DNA from: Actinomycetota bacterium
GTDB lineage: Bacteria > Actinomycetota > Thermoleophilia > Solirubrobacterales > Solirubrobacteraceae
Length of the DNA stretch: 64,000 nt
Assembly: GCA_009699865.1 (NCBI GenBank)
Contig: WLNJ01000001.1
Location: forward strand, 62,001 to 126,000
Direction of reading: 5' to 3'
Shown here: piece after piece, positions 48,872 to 57,132 of the stretch
How the letters are laid out: the number at the start of each line of letters is the position of its first letter
Numbering within the stretch: position 1 is the stretch's first letter
Notes under the pieces: model-generated
Told to the model about the DNA's origin: nothing
What the model saw: only the letters and a program-made list of their open reading frames with translations
Databases searched by the model: none
Made by a program: the position numbers and the translations under genes

Positions 48872-51459
48872 TTGGCATCAAGCCAGTTCGGGCCGAATCC
48901 GGAATCCACCACAAGCGGCGGATCCAGCTCATAGGCGGCGATCATTGCCGCCGAAGCGAGCTGGGCAACCTCCTCCGCCTCAGCCTTGGGGGCTTCAAGC
49001 AAGAGTTCATCGTGTACCTGCAGGAGGAGCCGTGCCTTAAGTTGACCAGCATCCAGGGCTTCAGCGCAGCGGAGCATCCCCAACTTCATGATGTCCGCAG
49101 CAGTCCCCTGCACCACAGTGTTAACCGCAAGCCGGGCGCCTAACTGACGCACTTGGGGATTACGGGCCCGCAGTTCGGGGATAGGACGGCGTCGGCCAAG
49201 CAATGTTTCGGCGTAGCCCTTTGTCTCCGCAACAACAACAGCCGAATCCATGTAGTCCTTGAGCGCTGGGAAGCCCGCGAAGTACCTCTCGATGAACTCT
49301 TTGGCTTCCGACTGAGGGATGTCAAGCCTGTCGGCAAGACCGAAGGCAGACAGCCCGTAGACAATCCCGTAGTTGATCATCTTCGCTTTAGTGCGCATGG
49401 CGCCATCAACACTGCCCTTATCGATGCCAAACACTTCAGCTGCCGTTGCCGTGTGGACATCATCTCCCTCACGGAAGATCTGCTTCAGGGCCTTGTCATC
49501 AGCAAGGTGGGCAAGGATTCTAAGCTCGACTTGGGAGTAATCACAGGAGACTAGAACCGAGTCTTCTGGCGCGACAAAGCACGCTCGGATTTCCTTGCCG
49601 CGGGAGGTCCGCACCGGGATGTTTTGCAGATTGGGGTCGGTTGATGAAAGCCGGCCGGTCGCAGTCGCCGCCTGATTGAAGGTCGTATGGATGCGCCCAT
49701 CAACAGGGCTGACAAGCTTGGGGAGAGCGTCGAGGTAGGTGGAGATCAACTTCGTTGTCTCCCGCCACTCCTCAATGAGAGGAACTATCGGATGTTCAGA
49801 CCTAATTGACTGAAGTACCCGCGCATCAGTTGAGTAGCCGGTCTTGCCCTTGCGGCCCTTTGTAAGCCCGAGCTTCTCGAAGAGGATCCCCCCAACCTGT
49901 TGTGGGGATCCAACGCTGAACTCCTCTCCTGCCAGCTCGTGGATCTGCTTCTCAACATCAGCGGCCGCCTTCCTGATCCGCTTGGCAATCGTCTCGAGGG
50001 CTTCGATGTCGAGCAGCACGCCCACCCGCTCCATCTCACGAAGGACAGAGATCGCCGGGATCTCAACATCACGAAAAAGCGGGGTCAGCTCAAGCTCACT
50101 TAGCTTCGGTCGCTGGACCGCAGCAAGAGCGTACGTACAGGTGACCGCCGCGACAAGCTCATCATCACTGGCAGCAGAGATCCCGGCCTCCGCGGACAGC
50201 TCATCCAGCGCATACCCGCGCCGCGCGGGGTCAAGCAGGTGCGCTGCGATCATCGTGTCGTGATCAACCTGGGCTGGCACCCAGCCCAAGCTCTTGGCGT
50301 CATGACTGATGATGGGACGGTCACCCAAGGCAACAACCAGCTCCTCAACATCACCTACTGGCCCGGTCAGGACAGACTTGCCATCAGCCGTCACCGCGAA
50401 GCGGACTCCAGTGTCGTCCGCAAAGAGCGCTCCCTCAGGAGGCTCATCACCCGAAACAGTGATGGCAAGTGGGCCATCGCCAAATGTGGCCGCTTCTAAG
50501 GCCGTCCCTTCCGTCACTCGGGGCTTGACAACCGCCACCGTCGCGCTCACTGCCACTGGCTCATCGGGCCCTGACTCAACCCCCAGATAGCGCTCGAGGC
50601 GCTTGAGCGGCTCTCTCAGCTCCCATCGCCTGAAGGTCTCTCTCAGCAAATCGGCATCCGGTGGTCCGCTCGGTGCATCAGATGGCGCCAGGTCGAGCGG
50701 GAGATCCCTCTGAGCTGTGGCAATGTCACGGCACATACGCGCGACATCAGCGTGCTCGCGGATCGCCTCTTGCCGCTTGGGACCCTTCACTTCGTCTACA
50801 TGGTCAATGACTGCCTCAAGCGAGCCGTATTGAGCAAGCAGAGCCGAGGCGGTCTTCTCTCCTACCCCCGGGACACCGGGCAGGTTGTCTGAGCTGTCCC
50901 CCTTTAGACCGATCAAGTCAGCAACGAGCTCGGGTCCGACTCCGTAGCGCTCAAGAACTGTCGCTGCGTCATAAGCCTTCACGTCGCTCACACCGCGCCC
51001 TGTGGTCACGACGGTCACTAGGTCGTCCACAAGTTGCAGCGCATCGCGATCACCAGTCACGATCGTGACGTGGATCCCCTCCTTCTTGGCCCGCTCGGCG
51101 AGAGTTGCGATCACATCATCAGCCTCACAGCCCTCCACGGCGGCATTGAGATGGCCGAATGCAGAGCAAAGTCCTTCTAGGTGTGGCCACTGCTCCTTGA
51201 GGAGATCGGGGCGTGAGATCCGTCCTGCTTTGTATTCCGGGTAGATCTCGCGGCGTCCACTGTGCCCTTTATCCCAAGCGACAATGGTTGGTCGGAACCC
51301 GTAGTCGGTGATTAACCGGGTCAGCATTTGGGCGAATCCGAGGATCGCATTTGTCGGCTCGCCCTTGGATGTCGCGATCGTCTCGGGGAGCGCGTAAAAC
51401 GCCCGGTAGGCCAGTGAGCTTCCGTCGATCAGAACCAGTTCGCGCTTTTCTTCACCCAT
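48868..51459 (-). CDS. polA: DNA polymerase I
   Basis: This 863-residue PolA has a 5'-3' exonuclease domain (residues 1-290: LVLIDGSSLAYRAFYAL, GCEADDVIATLA, VTGDRDALQLV, DLIGLKGDSSDNLPGVPGVGEKTA), a middle domain, and a family A polymerase domain (VSCDYSQVELRILAHL motif A, RTKAKMINYGIVYGLSAFGLA motif B, LLLQVHDELLLE motif C). The middle domain keeps the fold but lacks the DxE, NxxxD and YxxxD residues of proofreading exonucleases. ATG 51459 begins MGEEKRELVLIDGSS; a longer frame covers its TAGCGT box and is rejected. Confidence 0.97.
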   Translation of the reverse strand: MGEEKRELVLIDGSSLAYRAFYALPETIATSKGEPTNAILGFAQMLTRLITDYGFRPTIVAWDKGHSGRREIYPEYKAGRISRPDLLKEQWPHLEGLCSAFGHLNAAVEGCEADDVIATLAERAKKEGIHVTIVTGDRDALQLVDDLVTVVTTGRGVSDVKAYDAATVLERYGVGPELVADLIGLKGDSSDNLPGVPGVGEKTASALLAQYGSLEAVIDHVDEVKGPKRQEAIREHADVARMCRDIATAQRDLPLDLAPSDAPSGPPDADLLRETFRRWELREPLKRLERYLGVESGPDEPVAVSATVAVVKPRVTEGTALEAATFGDGPLAITVSGDEPPEGALFADDTGVRFAVTADGKSVLTGPVGDVEELVVALGDRPIISHDAKSLGWVPAQVDHDTMIAAHLLDPARRGYALDELSAEAGISAASDDELVAAVTCTYALAAVQRPKLSELELTPLFRDVEIPAISVLREMERVGVLLDIEALETIAKRIRKAAADVEKQIHELAGEEFSVGSPQQVGGILFEKLGLTKGRKGKTGYSTDARVLQSIRSEHPIVPLIEEWRETTKLISTYLDALPKLVSPVDGRIHTTFNQAATATGRLSSTDPNLQNIPVRTSRGKEIRACFVAPEDSVLVSCDYSQVELRILAHLADDKALKQIFREGDDVHTATAAEVFGIDKGSVDGAMRTKAKMINYGIVYGLSAFGLADRLDIPQSEAKEFIERYFAGFPALKDYMDSAVVVAETKGYAETLLGRRRPIPELRARNPQVRQLGARLAVNTVVQGTAADIMKLGMLRCAEALDAGQLKARLLLQVHDELLLEAPKAEAEEVAQLASAAMIAAYELDPPLVVDSGFGPNWLDAK

Positions 51460-51467
51460 TGCCGGAG

Positions 51468-51473
51468 ACGCTA
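51468..51473 (-). promoter_or_regulatory. candidate leaderless -10 box of polA
   Basis: GG-TAGCGT on the minus strand, 8 bases before ATG 51459. It would lead the unit polA, paralogue E, acyltransferase and transporter. Confidence 0.48.
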
Positions 51474-51533
51474 CCGTCGCCGGCGGCCGCCCGCCGCGCA
51501 CGCCTCGATGATCCACGCCGACCAACGGCTGCG

Positions 51534-51539
51534 TATGAT
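51534..51539 (+). promoter_or_regulatory. candidate -10 box of the malic enzyme gene
   Basis: TATGAT matches the housekeeping -10 at 5 of 6 positions but has no clear -35. It lies 56 bases before ATG 51596, so this would be a leadered transcript without a good ribosome-binding site. Low confidence. Confidence 0.3.
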
Positions 51540-51595
51540 CGGTGTCCCTTCGGCATCGGCTATTCGAGCCTGCCTCTCAGTCCACCCGAGAAGAC

Positions 51596-53062
51596 ATGAC
51601 TACAACAAGCGCCCAATACACATTGACCATCCGAGTCGAACTGCTCCATCACCCGGGCATGCTTGGCCATGTCACCACTGCCATCGGAGCCGCCGGCGGC
51701 ACCATTGGAGCAGTCGATCTTGTCGAGGTCGACGGAGACATCACCCTCCGCGATATCAGCGTGATGGCCTCGGACCGCAACCACTGGTCCCGGATTCTTG
51801 AAGCCATTGACGGCGTCGAGGGATCACGAGTCATCGACACCACCGATCGGACATTCCTCATGCATGTTGGAGGAAAGATCGAGCAGCACAACCGCTTCCC
51901 GGTCAAGACCCGTGACGACCTTTCAATGGCCTACACGCCTGGCGTGGCCAGAGTTTGCAAGGCAATCCACGACGATCCCGACAAGGCTTTCCAGTACACA
52001 ATCAAGCGCAACACGGTTGCAATTGTTTCTGACGGAACCGCTGTGCTTGGACTCGGCGACATTGGCCCTCGCGCCGCAATGCCCGTCATGGAAGGCAAGG
52101 CTGTTCTCCTCAAGGAGTTTGCTGGCGTCGACGGATTCCCAATCTGCCTAGACACAACGGATGTCGAAGAGATCATCGCGACAGTAAGGGCAATCTCACC
52201 GACTTTTGGTGGGATCAACCTGGAGGACATCTCAGCCCCCCGCTGCTTTGAGATCGAAGACAGGCTCCGCGCAGAGCTCGACATCCCCGTATTTCATGAT
52301 GACCAGCACGGCACCGCTGTCGTCGTCCTCGCCGCCCTGATGAACGCGGCAAAGCTGCTTGACAAGGAACTGAGTGACATGAAGGCCCTTGTCGTCGGCC
52401 TCGGCGCCGCAGGCGTTGCGGTCACAAAGATGCTGATCGCTGGTGGCCTCACAGACATCATCGGCTGCGACTCCCAAGGCGCCGTCCACACAGAGCGCGC
52501 TGACTATGTTGACGGCTCGATGCCGCCAATCAAGCGCTGGTATGCCGAAACCACAAATCCGGCCCACCTGAGCGGCGGGCCTGCCGATGTCATCGAAGGC
52601 TGCGACCTCTTCATTGGCCTCTCCGGTGCCAAGGTCATGGCCCCAGAGGCCCTGAAAAAGATGGCCGACGACGCAATTGTCTTCGCTATGGCAAATCCCG
52701 ATCCCGAGATTGCCCCAGAAGAGGCAGAGAAGTACGTCAAGATCGTCGCTACTGGTCGCTCGGACTATCCCAACCAGATCAACAACGTTCTCTGCTTCCC
52801 CGGGATGTTCCGCGGAGCACTCGACGTCCGCGCTAGCGACATCACGGAGGGCATGAAGCTCGCCGCAGCCGAGGCAATCGCGGCGATTGTCAAGCCTGAG
52901 GAGCTCGCGTCTTGCTACATAATTCCATCTGTATTCAACCGTGAGGTCGCGCCAGCCGTAGCAGAGGCAGTGGCCCGCGAAGCACGCGCCTCCGGACACG
53001 CCGTAGCCGGGAACGAACTCGGCTTCGCGCAGTCCGACTCAGACCAACTGCACGCCAGCTAG
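51596..53062 (+). CDS. NAD(P)-dependent malic enzyme with an N-terminal ACT domain
   Basis: This 488-residue protein oxidatively decarboxylates malate to pyruvate. Residues 1-85 are an ACT regulatory domain (TLTIRVELLHHPGMLGHVTTAIGAAGGTIG). The catalytic part has MAYTPGVARVCKAI, NTVAIVSDGTAVLGLGDIGP with the nucleotide and malate site, FGGINLEDISAPRCFEIE, IPVFHDDQHGTAVVVLAAL for metal binding, and VVGLGAAGVAVTKML as the NAD(P) Rossmann motif. The ACT domain suggests feedback by an amino acid. ATG 51596 gives the ACT domain directly; the frame from 51542 adds 18 residues with no homologous look. A TIGR01777 gene follows after 31 bases. Confidence 0.92.
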   Translation: MTTTSAQYTLTIRVELLHHPGMLGHVTTAIGAAGGTIGAVDLVEVDGDITLRDISVMASDRNHWSRILEAIDGVEGSRVIDTTDRTFLMHVGGKIEQHNRFPVKTRDDLSMAYTPGVARVCKAIHDDPDKAFQYTIKRNTVAIVSDGTAVLGLGDIGPRAAMPVMEGKAVLLKEFAGVDGFPICLDTTDVEEIIATVRAISPTFGGINLEDISAPRCFEIEDRLRAELDIPVFHDDQHGTAVVVLAALMNAAKLLDKELSDMKALVVGLGAAGVAVTKMLIAGGLTDIIGCDSQGAVHTERADYVDGSMPPIKRWYAETTNPAHLSGGPADVIEGCDLFIGLSGAKVMAPEALKKMADDAIVFAMANPDPEIAPEEAEKYVKIVATGRSDYPNQINNVLCFPGMFRGALDVRASDITEGMKLAAAEAIAAIVKPEELASCYIIPSVFNREVAPAVAEAVAREARASGHAVAGNELGFAQSDSDQLHAS

Positions 53063-53093
53063 AAGACTGGCGGGCGAAGGGAGCCCCCAGAAC

Positions 53094-54002
53094 ATGAAGA
53101 TCACCGTCACAGGAGCCACAGGCATGATTGGCCGGAAGCTGGTTGCCGAGCTCAAACAGCGAGGCGACGACGTCACCGTCCTTTCGCGCAATCCCGAAGC
53201 CGCCGAAGCTGCCCTTGGAGTCAAAGCCGTCGCTTGGAACCCAGAATCCGAGCAGGCACCTGTTGCTGTTATCTCGCACTCCGAGGCCGTCATCCATCTC
53301 GCGGGCGAATCTGTTGCCCAGCGCTGGACCGTCAAGGCAAAGGCGGGAATCCGCTCCTCGCGAGTTGATGGAACCGCCAACCTTGTTGCCGCAATGCGCC
53401 AGGCAGATGTCAAGCCCCGGGTCTTCATCAGCGGCTCAGCTGTTGGTTGGTACGGGCCGCGCGACGCATCCCCCGTCACGGAGGGTTCAAGCCCTGGTGA
53501 GGATTTTCTTGCCCAAGTCTGCGTTGATTGGGAAACCGCCGCACAGGAGGCAGTTGAGCTTGGTATTCGGACCGTAATCCTGCGTACCGGAGTCGTATTG
53601 AGCTCAAACGGTGGAGCGCTCTCCCGCATGCTTCCGCCCTTCAAGGCCGGAGTTGGAGGCCCCGTTGCTGGGGGGAAGCAGATGGTCCCTTGGATTCACA
53701 TCGACGACATTGTGGGTTTGATTCTGGCGTCGCTTGACGGTGACGAGCGCTGGTCTGGAGTATTCAATGCCACGGCTCCCCACCCCGCTTCCAATACGGA
53801 GCTCTCTAAAACCCTTGGGCGGGTTCTGCGCCGGCCGGCCTTCGCTCCCGTCCCAGCCTTTGCGATCAAGGCTATGTACGGAGAGATGGCTCAGATCGTT
53901 ACTACCGGACAGAACGCAGTCCCAGTCCGTGCCACCGAGCTAGGCTTTCGGTGGACGCAGCCGGAGCTAGAAAGCGCCCTCCGTCAACTGCTTTCGCGCT
54001 GA
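53094..54002 (+). CDS. TIGR01777 family SDR epimerase (YfcH-like)
   Basis: This 302-residue atypical short-chain dehydrogenase has KITVTGATGMIGRKLVAEL at the start for NAD(P) binding. It also has VIHLAGESVAQRWTVKAKAGIRSSRVDGT, FISGSAVGWYGPRDA, and VPWIHIDDIVGLI, all characteristic of the TIGR01777 group. The biochemical function of this group is not well established. An AAGGGAG-like site lies 10-12 bases before the ATG, fitting an operon with the malic enzyme gene. It ends 3 bases from the convergent solute-binding-protein gene. Confidence 0.88.
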   Translation: MKITVTGATGMIGRKLVAELKQRGDDVTVLSRNPEAAEAALGVKAVAWNPESEQAPVAVISHSEAVIHLAGESVAQRWTVKAKAGIRSSRVDGTANLVAAMRQADVKPRVFISGSAVGWYGPRDASPVTEGSSPGEDFLAQVCVDWETAAQEAVELGIRTVILRTGVVLSSNGGALSRMLPPFKAGVGGPVAGGKQMVPWIHIDDIVGLILASLDGDERWSGVFNATAPHPASNTELSKTLGRVLRRPAFAPVPAFAIKAMYGEMAQIVTTGQNAVPVRATELGFRWTQPELESALRQLLSR

Positions 54003-54005
54003 AGT

Positions 54006-55280
54006 TCAGCCGGCCTGATTTCCAGCCGCTGGGCGTGGCGTTGGCCTAGGCGCTCGTAGTTGCTTGGCGAAGATGATCCGGCCACGACTGATGCGGTATT
54101 GCCCATAGGAGTTGACTGTCGTGTCGCCCCTCCTCAGGACCCTATAAGCCCCTAGAACCTTGCTCACGTGCCGATGCCCAACGGCGCAAGCAATGATTGA
54201 TGAACGGTTGGGAAAACCCTTAACCAGACGAGTCTGACTAAGGCATCCCAGGGCCAACTCGGCTGCGGCATAGCCCGACACGACGGCCGGAGCAACCAGC
54301 GAGCCGCCCACAGTTGAGAGCCGGTCAATCAAGTACCGGCCGGCCCTCGGATAGAGCCCGGGATCACCGAGGGTGCCCACCAATGTGACCCGCCTTCCGA
54401 GGGCGTTGGAAATCCCGCCCCACCTCGGATCACTGATCGAACGGTTGATCAAGGCATCCGGGAGAAGGATCTCGGACTTTGGATTCGCCCTAGCGGCGTC
54501 TGTGATGACCCTGACTGCGTCCTTCCCCGGCTCTCCCGCATAGAAGATGCAAGCAGCTCTAACTGAATGGACCTGCGCTCGGTAGGCGTCATCCCTGGGT
54601 TGCACTGTGGCCGTGGCGGTAACCGGAAGACCACGCGCTCCCGCCTCAAAGGTGACGATCTCTCCCAGTCCAGCTCCGTAGATAGAGCCATCGTTTAGGA
54701 CTGCGAGGGAATCGCACCGTCGTCCCTTCGCTAACTCAACCGTCAGGGCCCCCTGCATGCCGTCCCTAGCTACTAGCCTGACCAGTGTGCGGCGGCCGGT
54801 GGGGAAGTACTGGTAAGGCTCGCCCGGCCCAGCGCCAACCCCTCCGACAGTAAGTCCCTCCGCCGTGGACGAAGGAGTGAGCTGAAGTACCCCAGCCTGA
54901 TTGAGGATGGGCAGAGCAACAGCGGTTCCACCCGATTCAACCTCCCCGATATAGGCAAAAGTAGTCGCGTCAAGAGTCGCGCGGCGGGCGTTCTCAGCCG
55001 CGACACCGGCGTCCCAACCCGTGCCACCCACCGCCGAGCTGTCTAGAGCCACATAGTGAACGCGGTAGGTTCGCTCCCTCTTGCTCAGGTCATAGACTGC
55101 GCCGCGAATAGCCCTCTCGACCAACCGCGATTGCAGACGCTGGGGTCCCCTGTGGGCCATGCTTGACCAGAGCGTCACAACATGCCGAGTGTCCTTTGGT
55201 GGTTTGACATCCCCTCCACCGCACCCAGCTGCCACTAATACAAAGAGGATTATTAGGGCCCCGACCGCACGATGCTTCAC
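54006..55280 (-). CDS. lipoprotein with a type-1 periplasmic-binding (Leu/Ile/Val-type) fold, copy 1
   Basis: This protein of about 424 residues starts at GTG 55280, which overlaps the stop of the upstream gene (GTGA). A lipoprotein signal, hydrophobic IILFVLVAAGC, places the modified cysteine near residue 20. The mature part resembles type-1 solute-binding proteins: TFAYIGEVESGGTAVALPILNQAGVLQLTPSSTAEGL and IFYAGEPGKDAVRVITDAARAN. It is probably a ligand sensor or transport receptor on the outer membrane face. A long upstream extension to 55553 is rejected, as it overlaps the neighbour and lacks a signal. No ABC permease or ATPase is nearby. Confidence 0.8.
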   Translation of the reverse strand: MKHRAVGALIILFVLVAAGCGGGDVKPPKDTRHVVTLWSSMAHRGPQRLQSRLVERAIRGAVYDLSKRERTYRVHYVALDSSAVGGTGWDAGVAAENARRATLDATTFAYIGEVESGGTAVALPILNQAGVLQLTPSSTAEGLTVGGVGAGPGEPYQYFPTGRRTLVRLVARDGMQGALTVELAKGRRCDSLAVLNDGSIYGAGLGEIVTFEAGARGLPVTATATVQPRDDAYRAQVHSVRAACIFYAGEPGKDAVRVITDAARANPKSEILLPDALINRSISDPRWGGISNALGRRVTLVGTLGDPGLYPRAGRYLIDRLSTVGGSLVAPAVVSGYAAAELALGCLSQTRLVKGFPNRSSIIACAVGHRHVSKVLGAYRVLRRGDTTVNSYGQYRISRGRIIFAKQLRAPRPTPRPAAGNQAG

Positions 55281-56521
55281 GGCAGAACCCCGACAAAGAC
55301 GGGTCCGCCTGGCGCTGCTTTCCAGGCCCCAACAGGAGCCGTAGGCCAGTTGCCAGCAGCGTCTAGCCGGATAGGGCCAAGAAGTGAGTTGACAGTCCTG
55401 ACCCTCCTCAGCTCGTCCGTGACCCTCAGCCGTAGGGCGTCCAAGCTCGGGATCGGATGCTCCCCAGCGTGCCTCGCGCTGCTGAGGGCACGCAATACAG
55501 CCTTCATGGCGGCCGCTCCGCGCAGCGCACCCGGAGTAGGAAGCCACCCCCACTCCTCCTTAAACAGCTTCTCGAGCCTCGCTCCCTGACTGCCCTGCAG
55601 CGCGGAGGGAAGGGCGCCTGAGTAGCCAATTGTCCCACCAGTGACCGCTGGGAGCGATTGGAGGAACCCGGGTGGAACTGCTGGGCCGGTCACCATCAGC
55701 TGCTCAGCTCTGCTGTCCTTAATCGTGGACCAGAAGGAAGCCTGCGCCACACCTGGGGATCCAGTCCAGATGATCGCTTGCGCTCTCAATGTGTCTGCCT
55801 CTGCGGCAATCCCCTCCCAATCTGCGTTGCCAGCCGGGACCGACTCATGTCCAACAAGCGTGATCCCAGAGCGCGGTGCAAGCTGCTCGACGGCCGAGGA
55901 GTAGGAGTCCCCCGCAGTATCTCCCCCATCGACGGTGAGGACACGGGTGATCCCCCGCCGCCTCAAGTCCGAGAGCATCTTTCCAGCAATCGCGATGTCT
56001 GTTGAAGCCGTCCTCGCGAAAGTCACACCGAAGGTTGCTATCGCTGGGTAGTACTTGATTGGGGCTCCTGGAAAGGCTGGGTCAGCCTGCGTGAAGGGAA
56101 GCCCTGAGGCTGATGGGGAAACCGCAATCACCCCAACTTCATTGAGCCTCGGAAGCTCGACTGCGAGGGTGTCGGAGTCAATCCCACCAACCCACGCAAC
56201 AACTGGACTGCCTGACTCCAATGCATCAGACACGAGGGACGCAACGTGTTCAGGATTGAATCCCTCGGCACTTGGGTCGGACTCGTCTAGAACCGCAAGC
56301 CGAATGCTGTCGGGTCCCGACTCGGGAAGTCCCTCTGCTTTCAGCTGCATTCGCGCAGCACGCACCGTGTCGCGGCCAAGCGGCCCATCGGGTCCTTGAA
56401 GCGGGGCCGCAAGGACAATCGTGGTCCGCGAGTCAGGAACCTTGGACTGCCCCTCATCTCCGCAGCCGGCTAGTGCAACGATGAAGACGGCGAAAATGGG
56501 TAAGTGAGAAGTTGCGCGCAT
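55277..56521 (-). CDS. lipoprotein with a type-1 periplasmic-binding (Leu/Ile/Val-type) fold, copy 2
   Basis: This 414-residue protein has a lipoprotein signal, FAVFIVALAGC, with the cysteine near residue 20. The mature domain shows IVLAAPLQGPDGPLGRDTVRAARMQL, VVAWVGGIDSDTLAVELPRLNEVGVIAVSPSASGL, and RAQAIIWTGSPGVAQASF, the layout of branched-chain amino-acid-type receptors. It is a distant relative of the downstream gene and probably coupled to it. Without transporter genes nearby, the pair may be orphan receptors or act with a transporter elsewhere. A TAGACT box is 13 bases before the ATG, slightly further than at other genes. Confidence 0.82.
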   Translation of the reverse strand: MRATSHLPIFAVFIVALAGCGDEGQSKVPDSRTTIVLAAPLQGPDGPLGRDTVRAARMQLKAEGLPESGPDSIRLAVLDESDPSAEGFNPEHVASLVSDALESGSPVVAWVGGIDSDTLAVELPRLNEVGVIAVSPSASGLPFTQADPAFPGAPIKYYPAIATFGVTFARTASTDIAIAGKMLSDLRRRGITRVLTVDGGDTAGDSYSSAVEQLAPRSGITLVGHESVPAGNADWEGIAAEADTLRAQAIIWTGSPGVAQASFWSTIKDSRAEQLMVTGPAVPPGFLQSLPAVTGGTIGYSGALPSALQGSQGARLEKLFKEEWGWLPTPGALRGAAAMKAVLRALSSARHAGEHPIPSLDALRLRVTDELRRVRTVNSLLGPIRLDAAGNWPTAPVGAWKAAPGGPVFVGVLP

Positions 56522-56565
56522 CGGAGAGGATCCAAGTCTAAGCCCGGGCAGGGGCTCACGTAGGG

Positions 56566-56571
56566 TACGCT
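56566..56571 (+). promoter_or_regulatory. candidate leaderless -10 box of the small lipoprotein gene
   Basis: GG-TACGCT sits 7 bases before ATG 56579. The box and spacing are identical to those before the flippase at 10532. Confidence 0.5.
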
Positions 56572-56578
56572 CGCCCAG

Positions 56579-56944
56579 ATGCGCACACCAATCGCTCTAA
56601 CAGTTGTCATCTCAGCTGCCATCGTCGGCTGCGGTCCGGGCCCAGGAGCCACTCCTGGCGGCTCCCTCACGCCCGCCCAGCACACAGCGAGACTTGCCCT
56701 GATCACCGACAACGCCAAGTTGAATGATCGGGAGCTAGCTCACCTTTGCCCCGCCGCATACCCTGCTGATGTCCTTGATGACCTTAAGAAGTACGGCTAC
56801 GACCGACAGAAGATCACAGTCAAACGGTTTACGTCCGCCCAGCTCGCACAGGCCCTCTCCGCGCGCTGCGGCAAGCCAGTACCGCTCGGTCAGCCGGTAG
56901 CTAAGAAGCCGGCGTCCAAACAGCCAGCTACTAAGACCAAGTAG
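56579..56944 (+). CDS. small putative lipoprotein, 121 residues
   Basis: The N-terminus MRTPIALTVVISAAIVGC reads as a lipoprotein signal with the modified cysteine at residue 18. A proline/glycine-rich linker follows, then a short helical domain (DNAKLNDRELAHLCPAAYPADVLDDLKKYGYD) with two further cysteines that could pair (one near residue 57, one near residue 96). The C-terminus is lysine-rich (KKPASKQPATKTK) and may bind an anionic cell-wall polymer. I do not recognise a family. It is supported by the strong TACGCT box, the clean signal peptide and the lack of any better frame. It is convergent with the trp operon, ending 4 bases from it. Confidence 0.72.
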   Translation: MRTPIALTVVISAAIVGCGPGPGATPGGSLTPAQHTARLALITDNAKLNDRELAHLCPAAYPADVLDDLKKYGYDRQKITVKRFTSAQLAQALSARCGKPVPLGQPVAKKPASKQPATKTK

Positions 56945-56948
56945 TCGG

Positions 56949-57131
56949 TCAGTCGCCGGGAGGCGTCTGATTGCCCGGCAGGTTAGGCAAGATCGCCTTA
57001 AGCGTTGCTGAGATCAAGACGATCAAAACAACCAGCATGAAGGCATCGAAGCCCTTCACGTTAAGCGACCAGAGCACTAGCCAAAGGCAAACTGCTCCGA
57101 ATGTGGCTGCTGCCATTCCCATTCTTGGCAT
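56949..57131 (-). CDS. small membrane protein, 60 residues, last gene of the trp operon
   Basis: Two hydrophobic helices (about residues 6-24 and 29-48: ATFGAVCLWLVLWSL and AFMLVVLIVLISATL) are followed by a polar tail (NLPGNQTPPGD). This hairpin layout is common in small actinobacterial membrane proteins of unknown role. The ATG follows the trpA stop by a single base, so it is almost certainly co-transcribed and coupled with trpA. No function can be assigned; position alone links it to tryptophan synthesis. Confidence 0.68.
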   Translation of the reverse strand: MPRMGMAAATFGAVCLWLVLWSLNVKGFDAFMLVVLIVLISATLKAILPNLPGNQTPPGD

Positions 57132-57132
57132 G

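Noticed and set aside
51460-51525. 22-residue N-terminal extension of PolA
   Set aside because: It covers the TAGCGT box and GC-rich spacer; the conserved protein begins at MGEEKRELVLIDGSS (51459).
55281-55553. Upstream extension of the first receptor lipoprotein
   Set aside because: It overlaps the second receptor gene, is low-complexity in character, and would bury the lipoprotein signal that begins at GTG 55280.
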